Made by a program: the position numbers and the translations under genes. Of a stretch of 64,000 nt of DNA, positions 40,600 to 49,361 are shown piece after piece (within the stretch, counting starts at the first letter, position 1; every line of letters starts with the position of its first letter). The notes under the pieces are model-generated. The model worked only from the letters and a program-made list of their open reading frames with translations. It did not search any database and had not been told where the DNA came from. Source of the DNA: JADKAV01 sp041393775 (GTDB lineage: Bacteria > Actinomycetota > Actinomycetes > S36-B12 > UBA10799); NCBI GenBank assembly GCA_041393775.1, contig JAWKJM010000003.1, forward strand, positions 372,001-436,000, written 5' to 3'.

Positions 40600-43287
40600 A
40601 TGTATCGAAACACCCTGCGCAGACTCGCCGTCCCCGTGGCCACTGTCGCGGCACTGGCGGTGGCGGTGCCGGCACAGGCCGACAGCACCGGCAAGTACGG
40701 CAAGGATGACGGCGGCGGATTCCTGAACGTCCTACCGCCCGGGCAGAGCGGGCTGGACACGCTCGGCCAGATCCTGAAGTACCGGGCCAGCGGCGCGTTC
40801 CCGAAGCACTGGGCCGACCAGCAGCCGCTCTACGACGGGTTGTTATACGCCTCACCGACACTGACCGACGCGCAGGTGGGTGACTACTACAAGGACGCGA
40901 GTTTCGGGGTCAAGAAGGCCGACCGGGCGAAGACGGTCAAGCCCCGCAAGGGCGTGACGATCCTGCGCGACAAGAAGTACGGCGTGCCCCGGGTGTACGG
41001 CAAGACCCGCAGTGACACGATGTTCGGCGCCGGCTACGTCTCGGCCAACGATCGGCTCTTCCTGATGGATGTCCTGCGGCACACCGGCCGTGCCGAACTG
41101 TCCAACTTCCTCGGCGGCGCGAACCTCAACTCCGACGCCAACCAGTGGCAGAACAACGCCTACACCGAGCAGGACCTCAAACAACAGTTGAAGGCTCCCG
41201 CCCAAGGCAGCCAGAAGCAGTGGAACAAGCTGCGCAAGGACGTCAACAACTACGTGGACGGGATCAACGCCTACATCAAGAAGGCGCGCAAGAATCCGAA
41301 GCTGCTACCGGGTGAATACGCCGCACTGGGGGCGACACTGAAGAAGTGGAAGGCCACGGACGTCATGGCCACGGCGTCGTTGTTCGGCGGCATCTTCGGC
41401 CGCGGCGGTGGCGCAGAGGTGACGTCGGCGATGATCCTGCGGGCGCTGCAGGCGCGGTTCGGAGCCGATGAGGGCAAAGCCATCTGGACCGGCTTCCGCT
41501 CGAAGAACAACCCGACCGCCCCCACCACGATCCCGGGCAGCTTCCCCTACCAGACAACGGACTCCTTCTCCTCGAAGGGCCTGGCGCTGCCCGACACCGG
41601 TACTACCGTCACCCCGGCGAAGGTGATCTCGGGATCAACCGCCTCCCAGTTGCAGTCCGCCGACGACGGCACCGTCTCGGTCGGGGACGCCATCCAGCAG
41701 GAACAGCTCGACGGCCACCACTCCAACTGGGAACTCCTCTCGGCCAAGAACTCGGCCAACGGACGTCCCCTCGGGGTCCTCGGCCCGCAGGTGGGCTACT
41801 ACCTGCCGCAGGTGCTGATGGAACTGGAACTGCACGGTCCTGGCATCGACGCCCGCGGTGCGTCATTCCCCGGCGTGAGCATGTACGTCCAGCTCGGCCG
41901 CGGCCGCGACTACGCGTGGAGCGCGACGTCGGCGGGATCGGACAACGTCGACACCTTCGCCGAGGTGATGTGCGGCAAGCACAAGTACAAGTACAAGGGC
42001 AAGTGCCGCTCCATGGAGAAGCTGGTACGCAAGCTGTCCTGGAAGCCGAACGCAGCCGACTCCACACCGGCCGGCAAGGCGAAGTTGACCGTCTACCGGA
42101 CCGTCCACGGTCTGGTCACCGACTACGGCACCGTCAACGGCAAGAAGGTCGCGTACGTGACGGCGCGCACGACCTACAAGCACGAGGCGGACTCGATCCT
42201 CGGGTTCCGGCGGTTCAACCAGGCCAGCGAGATGAGCACGCCGAAGAAGTTCCAGAAGTCCGCGTCGAAGATCCAGTTCACGTTCAACTGGGCCTTCCAG
42301 AACTCCAAGCACACCGCTTACTACCTCTCCGGGGCGTATCCGAAGCGCGCGAAGGGGACCTCTCCGGACTTCCCGGTCCTCGGAACGGGCAAGTACGACT
42401 GGCAGGGCTTCAACGCTAAGAAGTACACGGAGGATCTGCTGGCCTTCAAGCGGCACCCGAGGACTATTGACCAGCCCGTGATGGTGTCGTGGAACAACAA
42501 GCCCGCCAAGGACTGGTCGGCAGCCGACGAGCAGTGGGGCTTCGGGCCGTTCTACCGCTCCAACCTCATCGAGGAGAAACTGCAGGCCGCGGTGAGCGGG
42601 GGGCAGAAGGCGATCCTCTCGCAGGTGGTCCAGGCGATGGAGGAATCGGCCACGCAGGACATCCGTGCGGAGAAGTTGCTGCCCACGGTGTTCGACGCCA
42701 TGGGTACGGTGACCGACCCGCAGTTGAATGCCGCCATCGACAAACTCAAGGCGTGGATGGCCGACGGCGGGCACCGCCGCGACCTCGACAAGGACGGCGC
42801 CTTCGAGCACACCGACGCGATCCAGATCCTGGACGCGTGGTGGCCCAAGTTGTTGACCGCACAGTTCGAACCAGGACTCGGCCAGGAGGCTTTCGACGCG
42901 ATCCAGACCATGATCGCCTTCGGTGCCGCCGGCACCCGGCCGAGTGCGCCGGGCTTCTCCGACGGCTGGTGGGGATACAGCCTGCTGGATCTGCAGCGGG
43001 TGCTCAGCGGATCACCGGTGCCCGGCGGCTTCCAGGTCGCGTTCTGTGGCAACGGGGACAAGACGGCATGCGCCACTGCGTTGCAGGACTCGCTGAAACA
43101 GGCGCTGACTGTCACGCCGCAGGAGTTGTACGGCTTCGGGGCGTGCACCTCCGACCCGCAGCCGTCGTGCTGGAACGCCAACCGCGCGCGGGTGACCGCC
43201 GGCGTGACGAAGCCCAGCGTGTACCCGTTCCAGAACCGGCCGACGTTCCAGCAGGCCGTAAGCGTGAAGAAGGCGGTCAAGCCGTAG
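40600..43287 (+). CDS. Secreted penicillin-acylase-family amidohydrolase
   Basis: The 895-residue N-terminal nucleophile hydrolase is exported (signal peptide to AQAD, about 27). Before activation such proteins cut themselves ahead of a Ser; the candidate is Ser375 in LDGHHSNWELLSAKNSANGRPL, where the family has G-SNxW. KYGVPRVYGKTRSDTMFGAGYVSANDRLFLMD near residue 130 matches the alpha chain. Possible substrates are N-acyl amino acids, acyl-homoserine lactones or beta-lactams; not decidable here. High Lys content and length above the average (750-850) are notable. ATG at 40600, with GAGG upstream. Confidence 0.9.
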   Translation: MYRNTLRRLAVPVATVAALAVAVPAQADSTGKYGKDDGGGFLNVLPPGQSGLDTLGQILKYRASGAFPKHWADQQPLYDGLLYASPTLTDAQVGDYYKDASFGVKKADRAKTVKPRKGVTILRDKKYGVPRVYGKTRSDTMFGAGYVSANDRLFLMDVLRHTGRAELSNFLGGANLNSDANQWQNNAYTEQDLKQQLKAPAQGSQKQWNKLRKDVNNYVDGINAYIKKARKNPKLLPGEYAALGATLKKWKATDVMATASLFGGIFGRGGGAEVTSAMILRALQARFGADEGKAIWTGFRSKNNPTAPTTIPGSFPYQTTDSFSSKGLALPDTGTTVTPAKVISGSTASQLQSADDGTVSVGDAIQQEQLDGHHSNWELLSAKNSANGRPLGVLGPQVGYYLPQVLMELELHGPGIDARGASFPGVSMYVQLGRGRDYAWSATSAGSDNVDTFAEVMCGKHKYKYKGKCRSMEKLVRKLSWKPNAADSTPAGKAKLTVYRTVHGLVTDYGTVNGKKVAYVTARTTYKHEADSILGFRRFNQASEMSTPKKFQKSASKIQFTFNWAFQNSKHTAYYLSGAYPKRAKGTSPDFPVLGTGKYDWQGFNAKKYTEDLLAFKRHPRTIDQPVMVSWNNKPAKDWSAADEQWGFGPFYRSNLIEEKLQAAVSGGQKAILSQVVQAMEESATQDIRAEKLLPTVFDAMGTVTDPQLNAAIDKLKAWMADGGHRRDLDKDGAFEHTDAIQILDAWWPKLLTAQFEPGLGQEAFDAIQTMIAFGAAGTRPSAPGFSDGWWGYSLLDLQRVLSGSPVPGGFQVAFCGNGDKTACATALQDSLKQALTVTPQELYGFGACTSDPQPSCWNANRARVTAGVTKPSVYPFQNRPTFQQAVSVKKAVKP

Positions 43288-43301
43288 CGATCGCCACGCG
43301 T

Positions 43302-43362
43302 CCCGGGGGACTTTGGACGCAGGACGTCACTTAGTGACCGAATGTGCCCAAAGTCCCTCGGG
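43302..43362. repeat. Long nested inverted repeat (single copy), possible bidirectional terminator
   Basis: Outer arms CCCGGGGGACTTTGG (43302) and CCAAAGTCCCTCGGG (43348) pair over 15 bp with one G-U. Inside lies the perfect 13-mer GTCACTTAGTGAC (43326-43338). It sits between the convergent penicillin-acylase and SGNH hydrolase genes. The design resembles the other palindrome families but the sequence differs. Confidence 0.85.
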
Positions 43363-43403
43363 TACGGGCCCGATCCCTCACCTGCCACGCCAGCACTGAC
43401 CAA

Positions 43404-44708
43404 TCAGCGCGGCCTAGTCACACCGAGAGCGCGTTTGCGGGGTCCGGGCACGCCGGCCTTCCACGCCCGGACGACGATCCGGTAGGCGCGGCCTGCGCGA
43501 AGTCCACGGATCCTCAGCGCCGATTTGCTCGTTTTTCGGCTCGTGACACTGCTCCGGTGACCCTTCGGCCACCAGCGCACGCGATACCTAACGCCCCGCG
43601 GGACCTTCCATGTTGGCCACCACCTGACGCGCAGACCGCGGCGGTGACTGGTGATCCGAACCGAAACGATCCCCGGGGGTGGGCGGGTGACGCCGGCGGT
43701 GTTGGAGAACATGTCCTCAGCCACTGCCGTCCCCTTTATCGCCTGCAGACGGAACTCGTAGTCATGGCCTTGCCTCAGCCCCGCGACGTGCCACGCATGA
43801 TCAGACACAGGGCCGACAACCCGCTTCCAGGAGTCGGCCACTGAGACGTCGCGCATCCAGATGTACTCACCGGTGGCCCCCGGCGGGTCGATCCATGTGA
43901 GTTCAGCCGCTGCGCTGCCCTCAGTGCGTACTCCCAGTGTCGCGCGACTACGAGGACCGTTGGCCACTTCCAGAAGGGGGCGGGGGTAGGGCGAACCCAC
44001 CCCGAGCGCCGCCAACGCGTCTGCCACACCTGCGGCAACCTTCACCTCTCCCGTCGCACTCAAATGCGCCGGATCCCAGGTGTCGACAAACTGCAACAGT
44101 GGTTCGGGTGGGGTGGCCACGACGACGCGGGAAGCCGGGCTGGACAACTTCGAGGCGAGTGTCGGGAGACCCGCGTTGTAGTCCACGGTGCCTGCAATCC
44201 AGGTCTGAGGAAGGGTGGTCAGCACCACATCCACCTCGGGATCTGCGGCGCGGGCCTGGGCCACGTAGTCGGCAGCCTCCGCCAGCACTGTCTGCGGCGT
44301 GGCGAGGTACCCAGCCAGGTCGTTGAGCCCGAGGGACTCCACGACCACATCCGGATGGTACTCACGCACCAGGTCCGCAACGTCGTAGACGGGCGAGGTG
44401 AACGACGACGCCCAGACGGCCGCGTGATGAGTATCGAAGCCGGGGTCCACGTAGTCATACGAGCCGAGGACACCGAGATTGTAGTCGTAGAGATCAGTCC
44501 GCGGACCCACGAAGTCGGCGGGTACGGCGGTGGTGACCAGGTGCTGCCAAAGGCGGTATCGCCACGTCCAATCTCCAGCCGATCCTTGCGTCACCGAGTC
44601 GCCGGTGAGCAGTATCTCCGTAACCCCTTCAGCAGCAGAAGGTGTTGTGAAGAGAAACGATGCCAACAACGTCGTCAATGCCACCCAAACAGGCCCCCGG
44701 ATCCGCAT
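43404..44708 (-). CDS. Secreted SGNH hydrolase with C-terminal fibronectin-like domains
   Basis: The 434-residue protein has a signal peptide (to about TPSAAEG), an SGNH/GDSL esterase domain with nucleophile Ser in LLTGDSVTQGS, the conserved Gly/Asn region ESLGLNDLAGYL, and the Asp-His pair in DTWDPAHLSATG, then two fibronectin-type-III-like modules (about 255-345 and 350-434). It probably deacylates an extracellular polymer or lipid. ATG at 44708 starts a classic signal (MRIRGPVWVALTTLLASF); the longer frame upstream is unlikely. Confidence 0.88.
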   Translation of the reverse strand: MRIRGPVWVALTTLLASFLFTTPSAAEGVTEILLTGDSVTQGSAGDWTWRYRLWQHLVTTAVPADFVGPRTDLYDYNLGVLGSYDYVDPGFDTHHAAVWASSFTSPVYDVADLVREYHPDVVVESLGLNDLAGYLATPQTVLAEAADYVAQARAADPEVDVVLTTLPQTWIAGTVDYNAGLPTLASKLSSPASRVVVATPPEPLLQFVDTWDPAHLSATGEVKVAAGVADALAALGVGSPYPRPLLEVANGPRSRATLGVRTEGSAAAELTWIDPPGATGEYIWMRDVSVADSWKRVVGPVSDHAWHVAGLRQGHDYEFRLQAIKGTAVAEDMFSNTAGVTRPPPGIVSVRITSHRRGLRVRWWPTWKVPRGVRYRVRWWPKGHRSSVTSRKTSKSALRIRGLRAGRAYRIVVRAWKAGVPGPRKRALGVTRPR

Positions 44709-44854
44709 TGCTGCCCCTGATTCAATTGTCCTCCGAGCGCGCATTGCTGCCAAGTCTTCGGGGCCTCGGACTGTGTGCGTGGACGTTGGGCCAGTAACCG
44801 TGCAACAAGCGCGGGGCGGCCTCACTGTCCCGAATCCGTGCTATGCGCCCGTTA

Positions 44855-44892
44855 CTGAAGGCCCCCACAAAATGAACGTGGGGGCCCTTCAG
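44855..44892. terminator. Hairpin downstream of tRNA-Ser(GGA)
   Basis: CTGAAGGCCCCCAC pairs with GTGGGGGCCCTTCAG around AAAATGAAC with one bulged base. It directly follows the 3' end of the minus-strand tRNA gene. Confidence 0.75.
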
Positions 44893-44897
44893 CAACG

Positions 44898-44982
44898 CGG
44901 AGGATAGGGGATTCGAACCCCTGAGGGCGTTAACCCAACCCGCTTTCCAAGCGAGCGCCATAGGCCACTAGGCGAATCCTCC
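44898..44982 (-). tRNA. tRNA-Ser (GGA)
   Basis: Type II tRNA of 85 bases on the minus strand: acceptor GGAGGAT/ATCCTCC, anticodon loop TTGGAAA (anticodon GGA), long variable arm, T-loop TTCGAAT. No CCA is encoded. Confidence 0.96.
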
Positions 44983-45021
44983 ACCGACGATGGTACGGGT
45001 TCGGCCTTGTGCGTATCCTTG

Positions 45022-45117
45022 GAGGGACCCCTCGTGCGGCGGCATCATGCCCAAACCCCCCAGGGCCGGAAGGCAGCAAGGGTAAGCGTGCTCTGCCGGG
45101 TGCGCGAGGGGTCCCTT
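45022..45117 (+). ncRNA. ffs: Signal recognition particle RNA, small bacterial type (4.5S)
   Basis: The conserved apical domain is present: GCCCAAACCCCCCAGG then GCCGGAAGGCAGCAAGGGTA, with the GGAA tetraloop and the Ffh-binding symmetric and asymmetric loops. Outer stem AGGGACCCCTCG pairs with CGAGGGGTCCCT. Ends are set by that stem and may be off by several bases. It forms the SRP with Ffh for membrane-protein targeting. The position next to tRNA-Ser and dnaX is common in actinobacteria. Confidence 0.95.
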
Positions 45118-45146
45118 TCGTTGGTCGGTTCGACGACTCCCGCGGG

Positions 45147-45264
45147 CTTTGTGATGAAGTTGGCGGGTCCACGGGCGGTTTGTGACGAAGGTGCGGGATG
45201 CCGGGTACTCCGACCCCGCACCTTCGTGACGGACTCCCGGACAGGCACCCACCTTCGTCACAAA
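45147..45264. repeat. Family-1 palindromic repeat, copy 3
   Basis: TTTGTGATGAAGTTGG, TTTGTGACGAAGGTGCGGG, CCCGCACCTTCGTGACGG and CACCTTCGTCACAAAG form the two forward and two inverted motifs. It lies between the SRP RNA gene and the convergent catalase-like gene. Confidence 0.88.
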
Positions 45265-45279
45265 GACCCGCCGCGAGGG

Positions 45280-46233
45280 CTAGGCCCGGTTCCGGAAACT
45301 CGCCACATACGCGGCTCTTCGGGCGCGCATGATCTCCCCGAGCGGACGATGCTCGACGAGGGCCATCCACGGATCGAAGTGGTCGATGGCGATCTCGTCG
45401 GGGTTCGCCAGGTCCTCCGCCTGCAGTAGGCCCACCGTGACCTTCGGGGACCTCCAGGCCCGGCGACCGTCCTCGATCGGGGTCGTGTCCGGGTCGGTGA
45501 AGAACTGGGCCTGCAGGTTCCACCGCAGCGGCGCTCGCGCGATCCGGTTCCGGATGTCGCCGCCGAAGTCCCGCCACGCGAGCAAGTTGCGGCCGGCCCC
45601 GACCGGCTGCACATGGACGTGGGCGGCATAGGGGCCCCAGGCGACCGGTGCGCAACTGTGGAAATCGGACGTTGCGAACCCGCTGAACGGCCGCGCCAGT
45701 CCGGCGACCTGCCGGGCCATCTCGACGCCACCCCCGACGATCCCGTGCTTGGAGGTCAAGTGGCTCAATAGCGCGCTCTGCCCGCGGATCGCCACCGGAA
45801 CGAGTTCCGCGAAGTCGCGGGAGTCACGGAAACCGAAGGCAGGGCGGTTGATCAGCAGGAAGTCCTGCCGGTCGGTGGCGGTCCCCAGCGCACCGGGAGC
45901 GGCCAGCCCGCGCACCGACAGCGCGAACCCCCGGATATCGGGCACCGCGTCGGGTTGCGGCACCATCGCGCCGTTCGACATCCGGATGACCACGGCGTAC
46001 TCCCCGGCCTGCGCGAACAGGCCGTGGGCAGCGTACGCAGGCAGGTCCCCGGGCACCGTGAGCCTGCCGCGCAGCGCGGCGACCTGCTTGCGGTGGAAGG
46101 CCCGGCCCGGGCCCGCTTTGCGGCTGATCCGGGACTGCAAACCGACGATGGTCTCGGCGAATGCGGCGTGGCGGGCATCCTCATCGTCGCTGACGTCCTC
46201 GGTCCAGTCGGTGCTGGGGGGATTCGCTGGCAT
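45280..46233 (-). CDS. Catalase-family haem protein (small, y4iL-like)
   Basis: The 317-residue protein resembles the small catalase-related group: RAFHRKQVAALRGRLTV, YAVVIRMSNGAMVPQPDAVPDIRGFALSVRG (region of the conserved Asn and RG-x-A), QDFLLINRPAFGFRD and DGRRAWRSPKVTVG. It is shorter than monofunctional catalases (about 480) and lacks the classical distal His context I can point to, so peroxidase activity is uncertain; relatives include lipid-peroxide enzymes. ATG at 46233 (MPANPPS); a frame-extending start at 46266 would lie next to the divergent dnaX. Confidence 0.85.
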   Translation of the reverse strand: MPANPPSTDWTEDVSDDEDARHAAFAETIVGLQSRISRKAGPGRAFHRKQVAALRGRLTVPGDLPAYAAHGLFAQAGEYAVVIRMSNGAMVPQPDAVPDIRGFALSVRGLAAPGALGTATDRQDFLLINRPAFGFRDSRDFAELVPVAIRGQSALLSHLTSKHGIVGGGVEMARQVAGLARPFSGFATSDFHSCAPVAWGPYAAHVHVQPVGAGRNLLAWRDFGGDIRNRIARAPLRWNLQAQFFTDPDTTPIEDGRRAWRSPKVTVGLLQAEDLANPDEIAIDHFDPWMALVEHRPLGEIMRARRAAYVASFRNRA

Positions 46234-46321
46234 GCCCCCAGTGTGCGGCAAGGGCGCGTTGTCCACAGCCCATTCCCCGGACCCCCACGCACACGTCCTA
46301 CCCTGCGCATAGTCTGGATCA

Positions 46322-48175
46322 GTGGCCCTCGCCCTCTACCGCAAGTACCGACCGGGACGTTTCGACGACGTCATCGGGCAGGAACACGTCACTGAACCCC
46401 TGAAGCGGGCCATCGACTCGGACCGGGTCCACCACGCCTACCTGTTCTCCGGGCCGCGCGGTTGCGGGAAGACCAGCAGCGCCCGCATCCTCGCCCGGTC
46501 GCTGAACTGCGAGAAGGGTCCGACCTCGACCCCGTGCGAACAGTGCGAGTCGTGCCTTGCCCTCGCCCCCAACGGGCCCGGGTCGCTGGACGTCATCGAG
46601 ATGGACGCCGCCACCCACGGACTCGTCGACGACGCCAGGGAGCTGCGGGAGCGGGCGATGTTCGTCCCGGCCAACAGCCGGTACAAGATCTACATCATCG
46701 ACGAGGCGCACCAACTCGGGCCGGGTGCGGCCAACGCCCTGCTGAAACTCATCGAGGAGCCGCCCGAGCACGTCCGGTTCGTGTTCGCCACGACCGAACC
46801 CGACAAGATCATCGGCACGATCCGCTCCCGTACCCATCACTATGCGTTCCGGCTGGTGCCAACCAGGACGTTGGCCACGCATCTGGCCACGGTGTGCGCG
46901 AGCGAGGGGGTCCCCGCCGAACCAGCAGCGCTGGCGCTGGTGGCGCGTGCCGGTGAGGGGTCGGTGCGCGATGCCATGTCGATCCTCGGACAGCTCGTGT
47001 CGGGCACCGGTCCGGACGGCTTGACCTATGAGACCGCGGTCCGGCAACTCGGCGTGACCGACGCGGCACTACTCGACGACGTCACGGGCGCGATCGCTGT
47101 CGGAGACGTGTCGCGGTTGTTCGTGCGGATCGGGGACGTGGTCGACTCCGGTCACGACCCCCGCCGTTTCGTAACCGATCTGCTCGAGCGTTTCCGCGAC
47201 CTGCTCGTCCTGCAGGTCCTCGGCGTCGACAAGGCCACCCAGTTGGTCGACCTGCCCGAGGACCGGCTGCCGGAACTCGCGCAGATGGCACAAGGTTTCG
47301 GCCGGGTGGAGCTCAACCGGATCGCCAACGCGCTGTCCGATGCGCTGTCGGAGTTGCGCGGAGCCACCGCTCCCAGGCTGCACCTCGAACTGCTGATGTC
47401 CGAGGTCTGTCTTCCCGCCGGGACCAACGACTCCCTGGACATGCTGGCCCGGCTCGACCGCCTGGAGCGGCGTATGGAGACCGTTGCTGGCAGGGCCGCC
47501 GCTGCCCCGGTCGCCGGCGCGCCGGAGCCCAGCAGTCACGCCGCTGCCCCGGTCGCCGCACCAGCGCCCACACCGCCGCCCGAACCCGCCGCTGCCCGTC
47601 AGGAGCACAAGCCGCCGGTGCGCCCGGGCAAACCCGCTGAACCGGCCCCGTCTGCAGGACGGCGGCCCCCCGGCCCGCCGCCGGCGCCATCGCTGGCGGC
47701 CCCGGCGCCGGTCGCGGCACAACCCGCGCAGCCCGAGCAGCCGGCCTCCGCGCCCACCGCGGATGTTCCGCTCGACAAGATCATCGCCTTGTGGCCACGG
47801 GTGCTGGACCGGGTCAAGGACAACAGCCGGGTCGCCTGGCTGCTGGTGCGGGACTGCCGGCCGGTGTCGCTGTCGAACTCCATCCTCACGCTCACGCAGA
47901 CCAACGGCGGAGCGGTGGCCGCGTTCACGCAAGGCGGGCACGCCGAGCGTGTCCGGCAGGCGATCCTCGACGAGATGCAGCTGGACTTCACCGTCGAGAT
48001 GACTCTGGGTGACAACGCAGCACCGGTCGCACCCCCACCGGATCCAGTGGTCGAGGAGGTCGACGACGAGCCCTCAGAGGATGACGTGGCCGTCGTCGCC
48101 ACGGCCGAATCCGGTCTGGAACTGCTCGAGCGGGAACTCGGCGGCCGCAAGATCGCAGAGTTCGACACCGAGTAG
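46322..48175 (+). CDS. dnaX: DNA polymerase III subunits gamma/tau
   Basis: This 617-residue clamp-loader ATPase has YRKYRPGRFDDVIGQEHV, the Walker A SGPRGCGKTSSARI, a zinc-binding cluster of Cys (CEKGPTSTPCEQCESC), Walker B IYIIDEAHQL, and sensor 1 FVFATTEPDKI. Residues about 400-480 form a Pro/Ala-rich linker, and the C-terminal 130 residues are the tau-type domain. The linker has no obvious slippery A-run, so a frameshifted gamma product is not indicated. GTG start at 46322. recR follows three bases after the stop. Confidence 0.97.
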   Translation: MALALYRKYRPGRFDDVIGQEHVTEPLKRAIDSDRVHHAYLFSGPRGCGKTSSARILARSLNCEKGPTSTPCEQCESCLALAPNGPGSLDVIEMDAATHGLVDDARELRERAMFVPANSRYKIYIIDEAHQLGPGAANALLKLIEEPPEHVRFVFATTEPDKIIGTIRSRTHHYAFRLVPTRTLATHLATVCASEGVPAEPAALALVARAGEGSVRDAMSILGQLVSGTGPDGLTYETAVRQLGVTDAALLDDVTGAIAVGDVSRLFVRIGDVVDSGHDPRRFVTDLLERFRDLLVLQVLGVDKATQLVDLPEDRLPELAQMAQGFGRVELNRIANALSDALSELRGATAPRLHLELLMSEVCLPAGTNDSLDMLARLDRLERRMETVAGRAAAAPVAGAPEPSSHAAAPVAAPAPTPPPEPAAARQEHKPPVRPGKPAEPAPSAGRRPPGPPPAPSLAAPAPVAAQPAQPEQPASAPTADVPLDKIIALWPRVLDRVKDNSRVAWLLVRDCRPVSLSNSILTLTQTNGGAVAAFTQGGHAERVRQAILDEMQLDFTVEMTLGDNAAPVAPPPDPVVEEVDDEPSEDDVAVVATAESGLELLERELGGRKIAEFDTE

Positions 48176-48178
48176 CGC

Positions 48179-48790
48179 ATGTACCAGACCTCCTACGAAT
48201 CAGTCCTGCAGGACCTGATCGACCAACTCGTGCGGCTACCCGCGGTCGGGCCGAAGGGCGCGCAACGGATCGCCTACTACTTGCTCGAGGCACCGCGCGA
48301 GGACGTGGAGGCCCTGTCCACCGCGCTGCTGGCGGTGAAGGACCGGCTGAGCGTGTGCGAGGTGTGCTTCAATACCGCCGAAGGCCCGCGCTGCCGCATC
48401 TGCCGCGACGAGACCCGCGACCCGCAGGTGATGTGCGTCGTGGAGGAGCCCAAAGACGTCATCGCGATCGAGCGCACGCGGGAGTACACGGGCAAGTACC
48501 ACGTGCTCGGCGGCGTGCTCGATCCGATGCGCGGGATCGGCCCGGAGCAGTTGCACATCAAGGAACTGTTCTCCAGGCTCGCCGACGGCACCGTGCAGGA
48601 GGTGGTGCTGGCCACCGATCCCAACACGGAGGGGGAAGCGACCGCGGCGTATCTCGGCCGTCAACTGGGCACGATCGGTGTGTCCGTGACACGGTTGGCA
48701 AGTGGGCTGCCGATGGGCGGTGACCTGGAACTGGCCGACGAGGTTACCTTGGGACGAGCTTTTGCTGGACGAAGGAGGATCGATGAGTGA
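48179..48790 (+). CDS. recR: Recombination mediator RecR
   Basis: The 203-residue protein belongs to the RecFOR pathway that loads RecA at gaps. Landmarks: helix-hairpin-helix LPAVGPKGAQRIAYYLL, zinc finger CEVCFNTAEGPRCRICRD (four Cys), and the Toprim domain (MCVVEEPKDVIAIERTREYTGKYHVLGGVLDPMRGIGPEQL, later DPNTEGEATAAYL). Length is normal. The ybaB/ebfC gene that usually sits between dnaX and recR is absent. The C-terminus overlaps the DUF5063 start by eight bases. Confidence 0.97.
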   Translation: MYQTSYESVLQDLIDQLVRLPAVGPKGAQRIAYYLLEAPREDVEALSTALLAVKDRLSVCEVCFNTAEGPRCRICRDETRDPQVMCVVEEPKDVIAIERTREYTGKYHVLGGVLDPMRGIGPEQLHIKELFSRLADGTVQEVVLATDPNTEGEATAAYLGRQLGTIGVSVTRLASGLPMGGDLELADEVTLGRAFAGRRRIDE

Positions 48791-49361
48791 CCTGCCCGGT
48801 GACGAGGTCTCGGTGTCCGCCGCACCGACACCGGCCGACACCACCGCCCAGGAACTAAGTGATGAGGTGGCCGCCACGGTCCAGGACTTCATCCGCTCGG
48901 TGGAGCAGGTGGCCGCCGGTGAGCTCGGCGACACCGCAATCTCGCTGTTGCTCATCCAGACGTCGCAGCTGGCGACCCAAGGGGCGCGGCTGGGAGCATT
49001 GACCGACATCGTTCCCGAAGGCCGCTACGAGCCGGACAATGGCAGGGAGCCAGAGGTCGACGGGCTGCGGATGCGGCTGGCAGACGTGTTCGCCCACGCC
49101 GACAACTACCACAAGATCGACGACCCCTACTTCCCGATCCCAGAGATCGTCGAGTCGTCGCTGTCCGACGATCTTTCGGGGATCGTCACCGATCTTCTGC
49201 ACGGCCTGGGCCACTACGCGGCGGGCCGGCCGGTCGAGGCCCTGTGGTGGTGGCAGTACGCCTACCTGTCGTCCTGGGGCGAGGACGTGCTCAACGCCCA
49301 GGCGGCCCTTCGATCGATGATTTCGCATCTGCGCCTGGATCTCGATACCCGAGGCCGCTGA
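48783..49361 (+). CDS. DUF5063 family protein
   Basis: The 192-residue acidic, mostly helical protein has the DUF5063 features LADVFAHADNYHKIDDPYFPIPEIVESSLSDDLSGIVTDLLHGLGHYAAGRPVEALWWWQYAYLSSWGEDVLNAQAAL shown here only as recognisable WWWQ and HGLGHY blocks. The family is found next to recR in actinobacteria; function unknown. ATG at 48783 has GAAGGAGGATCG upstream, and its first bases overlap recR. The last 71 bp overlap the convergent hydrolase gene, a large overlap that both frames support. Confidence 0.9.
   Translation: MSDLPGDEVSVSAAPTPADTTAQELSDEVAATVQDFIRSVEQVAAGELGDTAISLLLIQTSQLATQGARLGALTDIVPEGRYEPDNGREPEVDGLRMRLADVFAHADNYHKIDDPYFPIPEIVESSLSDDLSGIVTDLLHGLGHYAAGRPVEALWWWQYAYLSSWGEDVLNAQAALRSMISHLRLDLDTRGR

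Noticed and set aside
43302..43362. DosR/DevR-type box because of GGGACTTT
   Set aside because: The half-sites are about 30 bp apart within a long hairpin between convergent genes, not a compact 20-bp promoter palindrome.
45147..45264. Part of the SRP RNA
   Set aside because: The SRP fold closes at 45117; this segment matches the family-1 repeats found elsewhere.
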